64,000 nt of DNA from Rhodococcus sp. ABRD24 (GTDB taxonomy: Bacteria; Actinomycetota; Actinomycetes; Mycobacteriales; Mycobacteriaceae): the NCBI RefSeq assembly GCF_004328705.1, contig NZ_CP035319.1, positions 372,001 to 436,000 on the forward strand. Reading direction: 5' to 3'. Position numbers and translations under genes: made by a program. Below the pieces are notes generated by a model. The model ran no database searches. It saw only the letters and a list, made by a program, of their open reading frames with translations, and was not told the DNA's origin. This document shows, piece after piece, positions 25,558-35,137 of the stretch (the stretch's first letter is position 1; the number at the start of each line of letters is the position of its first letter).

Positions 25558-27720
25558 ATGGAGCGCACCGACCCCTCGGCGCCGACGGACGGCGGCTCGG
25601 CGCCCTCGCCGACGATCGAGGTGTGGCCGGGATCCGCCTATCCGCTGGGCGCCACCTACGACGGAGGCGGCACCAACTTCTCGCTGTTCTCGGAGGTAGC
25701 CGACGCAGTCGAGCTCTGCCTGATCGCCCGGGACGGCACCGAGACACGAATCCCGCTCGAAGAGGTCGACGGATATGTATGGCACGCATACCTGCCCACC
25801 GTCACCCCCGGCCAGCGTTACGGCTACCGAGTCCACGGCCCGTACGACCCGGCGGCGGGTCTGCGGTGCGATCCGTCGAAGTTACTGCTCGACCCGTACG
25901 GCAAGGCATTCGACGGCACCTTCGTCACCCAAGCAACTCGTGCAGAGGCTCCCCCCAGGCCATCCCCGTTGTACACGTACGGCGAGGACACGCTCGGGCA
26001 CACCATGACCACGGTCGTGATCAACCCGTACTTCGACTGGGGCACCGACCGGCCCCCGCGCACCCCGTACCACGAGACCCTCATCTACGAGGCCCACGTC
26101 AAGGGCATGACCGCGACACATCCCGCGGTGCCGGAGGACCTTCGCGGTACGTATGCCGGGCTCACGCACCCCGCCGTCATAGAGCACCTGACATCGCTGG
26201 GCGTCACCGCGATCGAGTTGATGCCGGTCCACCAGTTCATGCACGACCAGATCCTGGTCGACCAGGGACTCCGAAACTATTGGGGCTACAACACTTTCGG
26301 ATTCCTTGCCCCACACAACGAGTACTCCTCGGTGACGAAACCGAGCGGCGTCGTCACCGAGTTCAAGACGATGGTGCGAGCCTTCCACGAAGCGGGCATC
26401 GAGGTGATCCTCGATGTCGTCTACAACCACACCGCGGAGGGCAGCCACCGCGGGCCCACCATCGCATTCCGCGGCATCGACAATGCTGCCTACTACCGGC
26501 TCGACGACGGCGATCCCGAACTCTACAAGGACTACACCGGGACCGGGAACAGCCTCAACGTGCGGCACCCGCACACCCTGCAACTGATCATGGACTCTCT
26601 GCGGTATTGGGTCACCGAGATGCACGTCGACGGCTTCCGCTTCGACCTCGCATCCACCCTGGCCCGCGAATTGCACGACGTGGACCGGCTTTCCGCCTTC
26701 TTCGACCTCGTCCAGCAGGATCCGGTGGTCAGCCAGGTGAAGCTGATCGCCGAACCCTGGGACGTCGGCGAGGGCGGCTATCAGGTAGGCAACTTCCCCG
26801 GGCTGTGGACCGAGTGGAACGGCAAGTACCGCGACACAGTCCGCGACTACTGGCGCGGGCAGCCCGCGACCCTCGGCGAGTTCGCGTCCCGCCTGACCGG
26901 GTCCTCCGACCTGTACGAGACCACCGGGCGCCGGCCGAGCGCGAGCATCAATTTCGTCACCGCGCACGACGGTTTCACCCTCACCGATCTGGTGTCGTAC
27001 GACGAGAAGCACAACGACGCCAACGGCGAGGGAAACCAGGATGGCGAGAGCCACAACCGATCGTGGAACTGCGGCGTCGAGGGTCCCACAGATGACCCGG
27101 AGATCCTGGCGCTGCGGGCCCGGCAGCGGCGCAACATACTGGCGACGCTGCTGTTGAGTCAGGGCACGCCGATGCTGGCGCACGGCGACGAACTGGGTCG
27201 CACTCAGCACGGCAACAACAATGTGTACTGCCAGGATTCGTCCCTGTCCTGGATGGACTGGACGCTCGCCGAGACCAACGCCGATCTACTCGAGTTCGCC
27301 CGCGTCGCCGCCGCCCTGCGGGCCGCCCACCCGGTGTTCCGGCGTCGCAGGTTCTTCCGGGGCCGACCGGTCCGCGAAACCGAGAACAGCCGCGACATCG
27401 CCTGGCTCACCCCCGATGGCCGGGAGATGACCACTGAGGACTGGGACAGCGGCTTCGGAAAGGGCCTGTCGGTGTACCTGGGCGGCGACGCGATTCCCGA
27501 GCCCGGCCAGCGCGGCCAGCGCGTGATGGACGACTCGTTCCTGTTGTGCTTCAACGCCCACGCCGAAGACCTCGCGTTCGCGGTGCCCGGTGACGGCTGG
27601 TCCGTCGCGCTGGATACCACCGAGCCGACCGGGACACCGGGTGACTCCACTGCCGCGGCATCGACGGTGACGGTGCCGGCCCGATCGCTGCTGGTCCTGC
27701 GGCGGGACCGATCGCGATGA
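25558..27720 (+). CDS. glgX: Glycogen debranching enzyme GlgX/TreX
   Basis: 720 residues, GH13 isoamylase type. N-terminal CBM48-like domain (about 20-130), then the TIM barrel: VYNHTAEG (region I), GFRFDLAS with nucleophile Asp363, LIAEPWD with acid/base Glu399, and TAHDGFTL with Asp471 as transition-state stabiliser. It removes alpha-1,6 branches from glycogen, giving linear maltodextrins. Its stop overlaps the treY start by 4 bp (ATGA), so here it feeds TreY/TreZ trehalose synthesis, hence the alternative name TreX. The ATG at 25558 lies after a 220-bp leader that begins divergently from the PepSY-like gene. Confidence 0.95.
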   Translation: MERTDPSAPTDGGSAPSPTIEVWPGSAYPLGATYDGGGTNFSLFSEVADAVELCLIARDGTETRIPLEEVDGYVWHAYLPTVTPGQRYGYRVHGPYDPAAGLRCDPSKLLLDPYGKAFDGTFVTQATRAEAPPRPSPLYTYGEDTLGHTMTTVVINPYFDWGTDRPPRTPYHETLIYEAHVKGMTATHPAVPEDLRGTYAGLTHPAVIEHLTSLGVTAIELMPVHQFMHDQILVDQGLRNYWGYNTFGFLAPHNEYSSVTKPSGVVTEFKTMVRAFHEAGIEVILDVVYNHTAEGSHRGPTIAFRGIDNAAYYRLDDGDPELYKDYTGTGNSLNVRHPHTLQLIMDSLRYWVTEMHVDGFRFDLASTLARELHDVDRLSAFFDLVQQDPVVSQVKLIAEPWDVGEGGYQVGNFPGLWTEWNGKYRDTVRDYWRGQPATLGEFASRLTGSSDLYETTGRRPSASINFVTAHDGFTLTDLVSYDEKHNDANGEGNQDGESHNRSWNCGVEGPTDDPEILALRARQRRNILATLLLSQGTPMLAHGDELGRTQHGNNNVYCQDSSLSWMDWTLAETNADLLEFARVAAALRAAHPVFRRRRFFRGRPVRETENSRDIAWLTPDGREMTTEDWDSGFGKGLSVYLGGDAIPEPGQRGQRVMDDSFLLCFNAHAEDLAFAVPGDGWSVALDTTEPTGTPGDSTAAASTVTVPARSLLVLRRDRSR

Positions 27721-30098
27721 AGGCCGTGACGGGCACCTACCGACTGCAACTGCGTGGTGACGTGTTCACCCTCGACGACGCCCGTAAGCTCGCCGGCTAC
27801 CTGGATTCGCTCGGGGTCTCCCACCTGTATCTGTCCCCCATCCTCACCGCCACCACCGGATCCACCCACGGCTACGACGTCACCGATCCGACGACCGTAT
27901 CGGCCGAGCTCGGCGGGCGCGCCGCCCTCGTGGCGCTCGCGGCCGAGCTCGACGAACGCGGCATGGGGCTGATCGTCGACCTGGTGCCGAATCACGTGGG
28001 GATCTCCGATCCACGCCAGAACCGTTGGTGGTGGGACGTTCTCAGCCGCGGGCGGGCTTCGCCCTATGCACGGTGGTTCGACATCGACTGGCACGAGGAC
28101 AACGGCGCCGACGGCCGCGTTGCGCTGCCGGTCCTTGGCCACGAACGCGAGCTCGACGAGCTGCACATCGACCGTGGTTCCGGCACCGCGGTGCTGGCCC
28201 TCGGCGCGCTGCGGTTCCCGATCGCCGACGGCACCGAGGAGGGCACCCCGCGCGACATCCATGACCGGCAGGCCTATCGGCTGGTCGGCTGGCGGGACGG
28301 GCTGGTCGGATACCGCAGGTTTTTCACCGTCAACGATCTGGCCGCCGTGCGGCAGGAGAATCCTCGGGTCTTCGCAGCCACACACCGCCAACTCGCGAGC
28401 TGGGTGTCGGGTGGCCTCGTCGACGGCGCACGGGTGGACCACCCGGATGGCTTGAGCGATCCCGCCGGCTATCTGCGCGAACTACGGGGCGTGCTCGGTC
28501 CTGATCGGTGGCTGGTGATCGAGAAGATCCTCACCGAGGGCGAACCGCTGGACCCGACCCTGCCGGTAGACGGCACCACCGGCTACGACGCGCTCGCCGA
28601 GGTCGGCGGGTTGTTCCTCGACCCGGACGGCGCCGCACCGCTGACCGAACTCGCGACACGGTCGGGGGCAACCGGTGACGCACAGTAGCTGCGAGACACC
28701 GAGATGGACCTGCGGCGCCGCGCGGCCCGAACCGACCTGGCGCCCGAACTCGATCGGTTGATCCGAACGGTGCTGCGGGACTCCGCCACCTTCTGCAGTC
28801 CCGCGCAGCTGCGTGACGCGCTGGTGGACGTGCTCGCCGCGATGCCCGTGTATCGCTCCGACTACACCCCGCTGCGGGGGCTGCTCGAACGGGTGATCGG
28901 CGAGACCGCGGCAGCCCGTCCCGAGTGGGAATCCGCACTGACCACACTGGCGAGCGCGCTTGTGGAGGGCGCGGAATCCCGGACCCGCTTCCAGCAGCTG
29001 TGCGGCGCGGTCACCGCGAAGTCCGTCGAGGACTGTCTGTTCTATCGCACCGCACGCCTGGTGTCACTGCAGGAGGTGGGCGGGAACCCCGGCCGATTCG
29101 GCTGTTCCCCCGCCGAGTTCCACCTGCGGGCCGCCGCCCGCGCCCGCGACTGGCCGCGAACGATGACGACGCTCTCGACCCACGACACCAAGCGCGGCGA
29201 GGACGTGCGGGCCCGTATCGGCGTTCTGTCTCAGGTGCCGCACCTGTGGACGCGGTGCATCTCCGACTGGGAGATGACCACGCCGAGTCCCGATGGAGTC
29301 ACCGGGCTACTGCTGTGGCAGAACATGTTCGGAGTGTGGCCCGCCGATGGCACCCCTGCCGCCGCGGCACCCGGCCTGCGCGAGCGACTGCACGCGTACG
29401 CGGAGAAGGCGACCCGCGAGGCGGGGCTGCACACGTCGTGGACCGCGATCGACGACGACTTCGAGCGCGCCGTCCACAACTGGATCGACAGGGTGATCGA
29501 CGGCCCCGTCGCGCACAGCATGACTGCGATCGTCGCTCAGTTGGCACCGCACGGCCGGTCCGACGCGCTCGGCCAGAAGCTCTTCCAACTGTGTGGCCCC
29601 GGCATTCCCGATGTCTATCAGGGCACCGAACTCTGGGAGGATTCGCTCGTCGACCCGGACAACCGTCGACCCGTCGACTTCACCCCACGTCGAAAGCTGC
29701 TCCGTGCAATGGACACCCCGGGGGTGGATGCCCCCGCGGTCGATCACACGGGCGCCGCGAAGCTGCATGTCACCCGGACGGCGCTGCGGCTGCGACGTGA
29801 GCGACCCGACAGCTTCGTCGGAGGCTCGTACGCGCCGTTGTTCGGCGTCGGAACCGCCCGCGAGCACCTGGTCGGGTTCGCACGCGGACCCGCCGGTGCT
29901 CCGGCGGACACGATTGCGCTCGCCACACGCCACAGCGTCACACTCGGCGAAACCGGTTGGGGATCCACCACTGTGCACCTCCCGGTGGGCGACTGGTTCG
30001 ACCGCCTCACCGGGCAACTCCATACGAGCGCCGCACCACTGGCGAAGGTATTCGACCGCCTCCCGGTCGCACTGCTGGTCCGCCTCGATCGGCCCTGA
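27717..30098 (+). pseudogene. treY: Maltooligosyl trehalose synthase gene with in-frame TAG
   Basis: A continuous TreY frame of 794 codons contains one TAG at codon 324 (28686-28688). Before it: TGTYRLQLRGDVFTLDDARK, LIVDLVPNHVG, and GARVDHPDGL with nucleophile Asp241. After it: SVEDCLFYRTARL, TTLSTHDTKRGEDVRARI, GIPDVYQGTELW. Nothing else is missing: length and alignment across the TAG fit the recalled M. tuberculosis protein, so this is a fresh nonsense change, a sequencing error or a read-through site. The TAG lies in a poorly conserved linker. TreY isomerises the reducing end of maltodextrins to a trehalose unit. A 464-residue product could start at the ATG at 28704 but lacks the nucleophile. 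Starts by 4-bp overlap with glgX. Confidence 0.88.
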
Positions 30099-30217
30099 CA
30101 GCCGCGCCAGCTCCAAATGGGTGTACTCACCACGGCGGCCCACGCCGTTCCGGCACATGTGTCGCAGATCTCCTCCGCACACACTGGTTCCAGCCGCATC
30201 GCCACGAGGGAGTCAGT

Positions 30218-33200
30218 ATGAGACACATCGCCATGACAGCCAGCCCAGCAGGCAGGATCCCGGATATCCAGTCGATCAGCGCCGCTCCGTCGCCGGAGAG
30301 TGCCGGCCCGGCGCTGCGGTTCCAGCCGGCGGCACACCGGGACGACTCGACCCTGACGGCGGTGCTCACCTGGCCGCACGGCACCCCCCTGCTCGCGGAC
30401 CTGGTGGAGATGTTCGCCCACATGGGACTGTGTGTGGCCACCCACGAGCTACTGCCCGGGCGCGGCTCCGACGTTGATGAAACCGACGTTGCTGAAACCG
30501 ACGTTGCCGAAACCACCACGGTGCACCTGTTCACCTTCTGCCCGAGCAGCGCGCCGTGGGAGGCCTCGACAGCGAACCTGGTCTCCGACACCTTCGCCGC
30601 GGCCGCATCCGGCGCGGTCGAGGTGGACGGCTACCTGCGTCTCGTGGCCACCGCCGGCCTGCAGTGGCACGAGGCGTCGCTGGTGCGGGCTCTCGGTCGC
30701 TACGTGCGTCAGGCCGGACTCGAACTGTCCGAATCGTCGATCATCGACATCCTCGCGGCGCAGCCGAGGTTCGTTCGTGCCCTCGTCGCGCTGTTTCGCG
30801 CCCGCTTCACACCGCACCTGCCCGACCGCGCTGCGCCCACCGCGACCGCGGAGGCCGACCTCGCCGACGCGGTCACGGCGACCGCGACACTCGACGAGGA
30901 CCGCCTGCTGCGCGGGCTGTGGTCACTCGTCTCGGCAACGCTGCGCACCAACTGGTTTCAGGACAGCGTCCGCGCCGGCGGCCCGATCGCCTTCAAGATC
31001 GACCCGTCGCGTGTCAGTCTGCCGGCGACGATCGTGCCGTACCGCGAGATCTTCGTGCACGCTCGCGGCGTCGAAGGCAGCCACGTACGGGGCGGACCGA
31101 TCTCGCGGGGCGGCCTGCGCTGGTCGGACCGCCGCGACGACTTCCGTACCGAGGTGCTGGGTCTGATGCGCACCCAGATCGTGAAGAACTCCCTGATCGT
31201 GCCGATGGGAGCCAAGGGTGCCTTCGTCGTTCGGGGCGCAGCCGATCCGTCGCCGGAGCAGGTCCGTGCCGCATACAGTGCGTTCATCGGCGCGTTGCTC
31301 GACGTGACGGACAACGTCGTAGACGGCGCGACCGTGCATCCCGACGATACCGTGATCCACGACGGCCCCGACACTTACCTCGTGGTGGCCGCGGACAAGG
31401 GCACCGCGCGGTTCTCCGACCTGGCCAACGCAATCTCCACTGGCCGCGGATTCTGGCTCGGCGACGCGTTCGCGTCCGGCGGCGCCACCGGTTACGACCA
31501 CAAGGAGATGGGTATCACCGCCCGCGGAGCGTGGGGTTCGGTGCGGCGCCACCTCGCCGAATCCGGACTCGACGTCGACACCGAACCGTTCACCGTCGCC
31601 GGTATCGGCGACATGTCCGGCGACGTCTTCGGCAACGGGATGCTGCTCTCACGCCAGATCCGGCTGGTCGGCGCGTTCGATCACCGTCACGTGTTTCTCG
31701 ACCCCGACCCGGACCCGGAGCTGTCGTATCGTGAGCGTGAACGTCTTTCCACGGCAGGACGATCCAGCTGGGACGACTATGACCGGACAGTTCTCTCACC
31801 GGGCGGCGGTGTGTGGCCCCGGACCGCGAAGACCGTGCCGCTGTCCCCGCAGGTTCGTCGGCGCCTGGGCATCGACGCCACCGAACTGCCGCCGCACGAG
31901 GTGATCAAGGCGCTGCTGCGGGCCCAGGTGGATCTGCTCTGGAACGGCGGCATCGGCACCTACGTCAAGGCGTCGACCGACACCCACACCGATGCGGCCG
32001 ATCCTGCCAACGATGTCGTCCGGGTGAACGCGGACACGCTGCGCTGCAAGGTGATCGGCGAGGGCGGCAACCTCGGATTGACTCAGCGCGCCCGCGTGGA
32101 GTTCGCTCTCGCGGGCGGCCGGATCAACGCCGACTTCATCGACAACGCGGCCGGTGTCGCGACTTCCGACCGGGAGGTCAACCTCAAGATCGCGCTCGAT
32201 ACCGCGGTCCGCGCCGGCGAGCTGCTCGCGTCCGATCGCAACGGTCTGCTCGCCGCTGTCGAGGACGACGTTGCCCGAGCCGTGCTCGAGGACTGCGACC
32301 GGCAGACGCTCGCTATCAGCCTCGCCGAGGCCAACGCGTCGTTCCTCCTCAGCCGCCACGAGCGGCTGATCGAGAACCTCGAGGAGACGGGTGGGATGAA
32401 CCGCGCGGCGGACGTGTTGCCGTCCACGGGCGAGCTCGCGGCCCGCCGACGCGCCGGCACGGGCCTCGTGCGGCCGGAGATAGCGGTGCTGTTGGCGCGG
32501 TCCAAGAACCTGGTGCGCAGCGAACTGCTGAACTCCCCTGCCCTCGACGATCCGGCGTTCGAGGACGTGCTGAGACAGTACTTCCCGCCGCTGATTCGTG
32601 CTCACGTCGGCGACGGGCTCCGCAAGCACCGGGTGGCGCGCGAGATCGTGGCCGTCGTACTCGCCAACGAACTCATCGACCGTGTCGGACCCGGCTTCAT
32701 CCACCGACTCGAAGAACGTTCGGGGGCAACGACCCCCGACATCGTCACCGCCTACGCGGCGGTCCGCACCGTGTTCGACGTCGACCGCCTGTGGCGCGGC
32801 GTCCTCGCGCTGCCGGACGTCACCCGCCGGGCGCGGCTCGACCTCCTTTTCGGGGTGCAGGATCTCATCGAACGGGCGACGTCGTGGCTGCTGCAGGTCC
32901 GCCGGGCCGGAGCGGGGCTCGCCGCGGACATCGATCGCCTGACGCCGACCGTCACGACCCTCGCCGAACAACTGCCCGGACTCTCCGGCCGGCTCGAGCA
33001 CGACCTCGAGACACTGCGTGTGTTCGCAGCGGCACCGGCCCTCGCGGTCGCGGCGGATCGCACCGGCCACCACGTCACCCGGGTGGCCCAGGCCTACCGC
33101 GAGATCGGTGTCACGTTCGGGCTCGACTGGCTGGCCGACGCCATCCCTGCCGGAGCACCGACCGGCTACTGGGACACGATGGCGGCCGACGTGATCACCG

Positions 33201-33442
33201 ACGAATTGCAGGAGCACTGGCATGGGCTGGTCGCCGTCGTACTGCAAGATCTGGGCACCGACGAGCCCGTTGCCGACGCGATCGACCGGTGGCGGGCCGG
33301 TAACCCCACCAGCGCCACCCGCCTCGCCGATCTGATCGCTGACCTGCGTCGCTCCGGACGGGTCGATGCCGCCCGCGGTTGCGTCGTCAATGCCGAGCTG
33401 GCGCTGGCGGTCCGAGGGTCGGTCAGCACTGGCGGGAGATGA
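30218..33442 (+). CDS. gdh: NAD-dependent glutamate dehydrogenase, short form
   Basis: 1074 residues. The Bac_GDH catalytic core is clear: GPISRGGLRWSDRRDDFRTE, KNSLIVPMGAKGAFV, the GIGDMSGDVFGNGMLLS nucleotide-binding block and EGGNLGLTQRARVEFA. It deaminates glutamate to 2-oxoglutarate with NAD. The large actinobacterial enzymes of this type are about 1600 residues; here most of the long N-terminal regulatory region is absent, so allosteric control may differ. The ATG at 30218 follows GAGGGAG; an open frame extends to 29957, inside treY, without a start of equal quality. Residues 85-99 are a threefold DVxET repeat. It sits beside the GABA/putrescine block, whose transaminase uses 2-oxoglutarate, and converges on pucR with a 20-bp overlap. 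Confidence 0.88.
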   Translation: MRHIAMTASPAGRIPDIQSISAAPSPESAGPALRFQPAAHRDDSTLTAVLTWPHGTPLLADLVEMFAHMGLCVATHELLPGRGSDVDETDVAETDVAETTTVHLFTFCPSSAPWEASTANLVSDTFAAAASGAVEVDGYLRLVATAGLQWHEASLVRALGRYVRQAGLELSESSIIDILAAQPRFVRALVALFRARFTPHLPDRAAPTATAEADLADAVTATATLDEDRLLRGLWSLVSATLRTNWFQDSVRAGGPIAFKIDPSRVSLPATIVPYREIFVHARGVEGSHVRGGPISRGGLRWSDRRDDFRTEVLGLMRTQIVKNSLIVPMGAKGAFVVRGAADPSPEQVRAAYSAFIGALLDVTDNVVDGATVHPDDTVIHDGPDTYLVVAADKGTARFSDLANAISTGRGFWLGDAFASGGATGYDHKEMGITARGAWGSVRRHLAESGLDVDTEPFTVAGIGDMSGDVFGNGMLLSRQIRLVGAFDHRHVFLDPDPDPELSYRERERLSTAGRSSWDDYDRTVLSPGGGVWPRTAKTVPLSPQVRRRLGIDATELPPHEVIKALLRAQVDLLWNGGIGTYVKASTDTHTDAADPANDVVRVNADTLRCKVIGEGGNLGLTQRARVEFALAGGRINADFIDNAAGVATSDREVNLKIALDTAVRAGELLASDRNGLLAAVEDDVARAVLEDCDRQTLAISLAEANASFLLSRHERLIENLEETGGMNRAADVLPSTGELAARRRAGTGLVRPEIAVLLARSKNLVRSELLNSPALDDPAFEDVLRQYFPPLIRAHVGDGLRKHRVAREIVAVVLANELIDRVGPGFIHRLEERSGATTPDIVTAYAAVRTVFDVDRLWRGVLALPDVTRRARLDLLFGVQDLIERATSWLLQVRRAGAGLAADIDRLTPTVTTLAEQLPGLSGRLEHDLETLRVFAAAPALAVAADRTGHHVTRVAQAYREIGVTFGLDWLADAIPAGAPTGYWDTMAADVITDELQEHWHGLVAVVLQDLGTDEPVADAIDRWRAGNPTSATRLADLIADLRRSGRVDAARGCVVNAELALAVRGSVSTGGR
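30470..30514 (+). repeat. Three tandem 15-bp units inside gdh
   Basis: GACGTTGATGAAACC, GACGTTGCTGAAACC and GACGTTGCCGAAACC stand in a row and encode Asp-Val-(Asp/Ala)-Glu-Thr three times in an acidic surface loop. The unit keeps the frame, so copy number could vary between strains without breaking the protein. Confidence 0.9.
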
Positions 33443-34949
33443 TCGCGAGAAGCAGCTCGGCGCGCACCCGGGCCACCCCCATGTCGCAGCCCAGGATCGC
33501 CTCGACCCGGGCGATCCGGCTGCGCAGGGTGTGCCGGTGCACGCCGAGCGTGGCCGCCGCGGACTCCCAGTGCCCGTTCGCCTCGAGGTACGCCCGCAGC
33601 GAGGCGAGCAGCTCTGTGCCCTGACGCGCATCGTGCTCGACCAGCGGGGTGATCATGGTGTCCGCGAGCGCGTCGAGGACCCGTCGCGACTCCGGGAACG
33701 TCAGCAAGGCGCTTCCCGCGAGCGTGGCGAACTCGACGGGACGCCCACCGTACTCGGCGGCCGAGGCAGTGAGCCGGGACTGCTCGACCGACTCGGCCAC
33801 CTTGTCGATTGGGTGCGGGGTACTCAGCCCGACCCGCACTGACTTCCGGTCCGGGATACGCAGCCCCTGGACCAGTCGGCGCACGAAGTCGGGCCCGTCG
33901 GTGCCGCGCAGCAGCACCGTCACGCTCGTGTCGTCGCGTCGCGCGAACAGTTGGCGGGCCGAGCCGGTCATCTGTTCGTCTGCCGCGGTCGCGACCCGCG
34001 TCGCGACCGCGGTGTCGTCACACAGCACCGTCATCGCGCGCACTCGCCCCTGATCGTCGGCGGCCTGGGCCACCTGCTTTCGGGCCGGGCCGAGGTCGAG
34101 GTCGGTGGACAGCAGCAGACCCAGCGCCTCGCTGTTGAGCCGATTCTGCGCTGCTCGTAGCCGGCGCGGCTTCTCGAAGTCCAAGGCCAGCAACGAGTTC
34201 GCGTGACCGAGCAGGATCTGGTCGACGTAGCCGAGGCCGCTGGCGCTCACCGCCGCGAGGTAGCCGTGGACCACGTTTCCCGCGCTGATCGACTGCACGG
34301 CCACGGTGGCCCCCGACCGATCCAGCGCGACGCTGCTCGATGCGACACCCGTCCCGCTCGCTGTCAGGGCCACGATCTCGGCGAGCGCGGTCGTGTCCAC
34401 TCGCGCCGGGTAGGCATCGATCACCTGCGCCGACGGATCCAGCAGCACCACCGTCGCCGAACACGCGACAGACAGCTCGCGGATCGTCGCGCCCGCGCCA
34501 CCCTGGATCGCGGCGCGCGTCATCCGAGGCTGTGCCCGTGAGGCGCGCAACATCGCCTCGTACTGCTGTTCGCCGAGCCGTCCCATCACCTTCTTCGCGA
34601 CCGCGACGAACGGGGTAGGCAGCGGCACCTCGAACAGCGGAAGACCGAGCTCCTCCGCTGCAGTCACGAGGTCACCGGGAACCTCGGGATGGGAGAGCCC
34701 GGTTCCGAATCCAATTGCTGCAACACCACATTCACTGAGATTGCGCATGTAGGTCCGGCGATCGGCGGCGGCCAAGGGCAGCCCGATCCCGGTGGTGAGG
34801 ATCAGTTCGCCACCGGACAGCCACTGGGCCGGATCACTCAGCTCGGTCGTCACCACGAATGTCACATCGGCACCGAGGCCGGCGGCGCCGGCCTTCAGCT
34901 CGAGCGCGAGTTCAGGCTGGGACAACAACCAGCGGACGGGAAGGTTCAT
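33423..34949 (-). CDS. PucR-family regulator of putrescine/GABA locus
   Basis: 508 residues. The N-terminal PucR domain (about 5-125) shows LSGGELILTTGIGLP; a central GGDEF-like region follows; the C-terminal HTH (about 445-500) is YLEANGHWESAAATLGVHRHTLRSRIARVE. PucR-type proteins control purine, amine and amino-acid catabolism. It is divergent from the aminobutyraldehyde dehydrogenase gene, so it probably controls the block 35.1-43.5 kb. The ATG at 34949 is the natural start (MNLPVRWLL). Its 3' end overlaps gdh by 20 bp. A 15-bp palindrome in the divergent region is a candidate operator. Confidence 0.88.
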   Translation of the reverse strand: MNLPVRWLLSQPELALELKAGAAGLGADVTFVVTTELSDPAQWLSGGELILTTGIGLPLAAADRRTYMRNLSECGVAAIGFGTGLSHPEVPGDLVTAAEELGLPLFEVPLPTPFVAVAKKVMGRLGEQQYEAMLRASRAQPRMTRAAIQGGAGATIRELSVACSATVVLLDPSAQVIDAYPARVDTTALAEIVALTASGTGVASSSVALDRSGATVAVQSISAGNVVHGYLAAVSASGLGYVDQILLGHANSLLALDFEKPRRLRAAQNRLNSEALGLLLSTDLDLGPARKQVAQAADDQGRVRAMTVLCDDTAVATRVATAADEQMTGSARQLFARRDDTSVTVLLRGTDGPDFVRRLVQGLRIPDRKSVRVGLSTPHPIDKVAESVEQSRLTASAAEYGGRPVEFATLAGSALLTFPESRRVLDALADTMITPLVEHDARQGTELLASLRAYLEANGHWESAAATLGVHRHTLRSRIARVEAILGCDMGVARVRAELLLAIISRQC

Positions 34950-35027
34950 CTGCCACTCCAGTACCTGCGGCGATCAGGGGGGATGAGTCGTCGACCCGCC
35001 GAATTGGCGAGCGAGCGACTCCTGCGC

Positions 35028-35042
35028 CTGCCATTCTGGCAG
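35028..35042. promoter_or_regulatory. 15-bp palindrome in pucR/dehydrogenase divergent region
   Basis: CTGCCATTCTGGCAG: perfect 6-bp arms around TTC, placed about 80 bp upstream of pucR and 95 bp upstream of the dehydrogenase ATG. A CTGCCA half-site also occurs just before the pucR start. An AT-rich TTAATA follows on the plus strand near 35070 and could be part of a -10 element. Confidence 0.5.
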
Positions 35043-35137
35043 ATGACGCGTCCTGTGAGTCAGCGCACATTAATAGGGCCACCCGCGACTGATGCCCGCA
35101 AGCGGTGCTGCCCGACCGATCGAGAGGACCGAACACG

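Noticed and set aside
13392..28688. Genome-wide reassignment of TAG to an amino acid
   Set aside because: sdhB, usp, the 47-residue peptide and the 50-residue membrane peptide all end naturally in TAG, so amber works as a stop.
28704..30098. Independent 464-residue gene starting inside treY
   Set aside because: It is the in-frame C-terminal part of TreY after the TAG, lacking the catalytic nucleophile; no own RBS.
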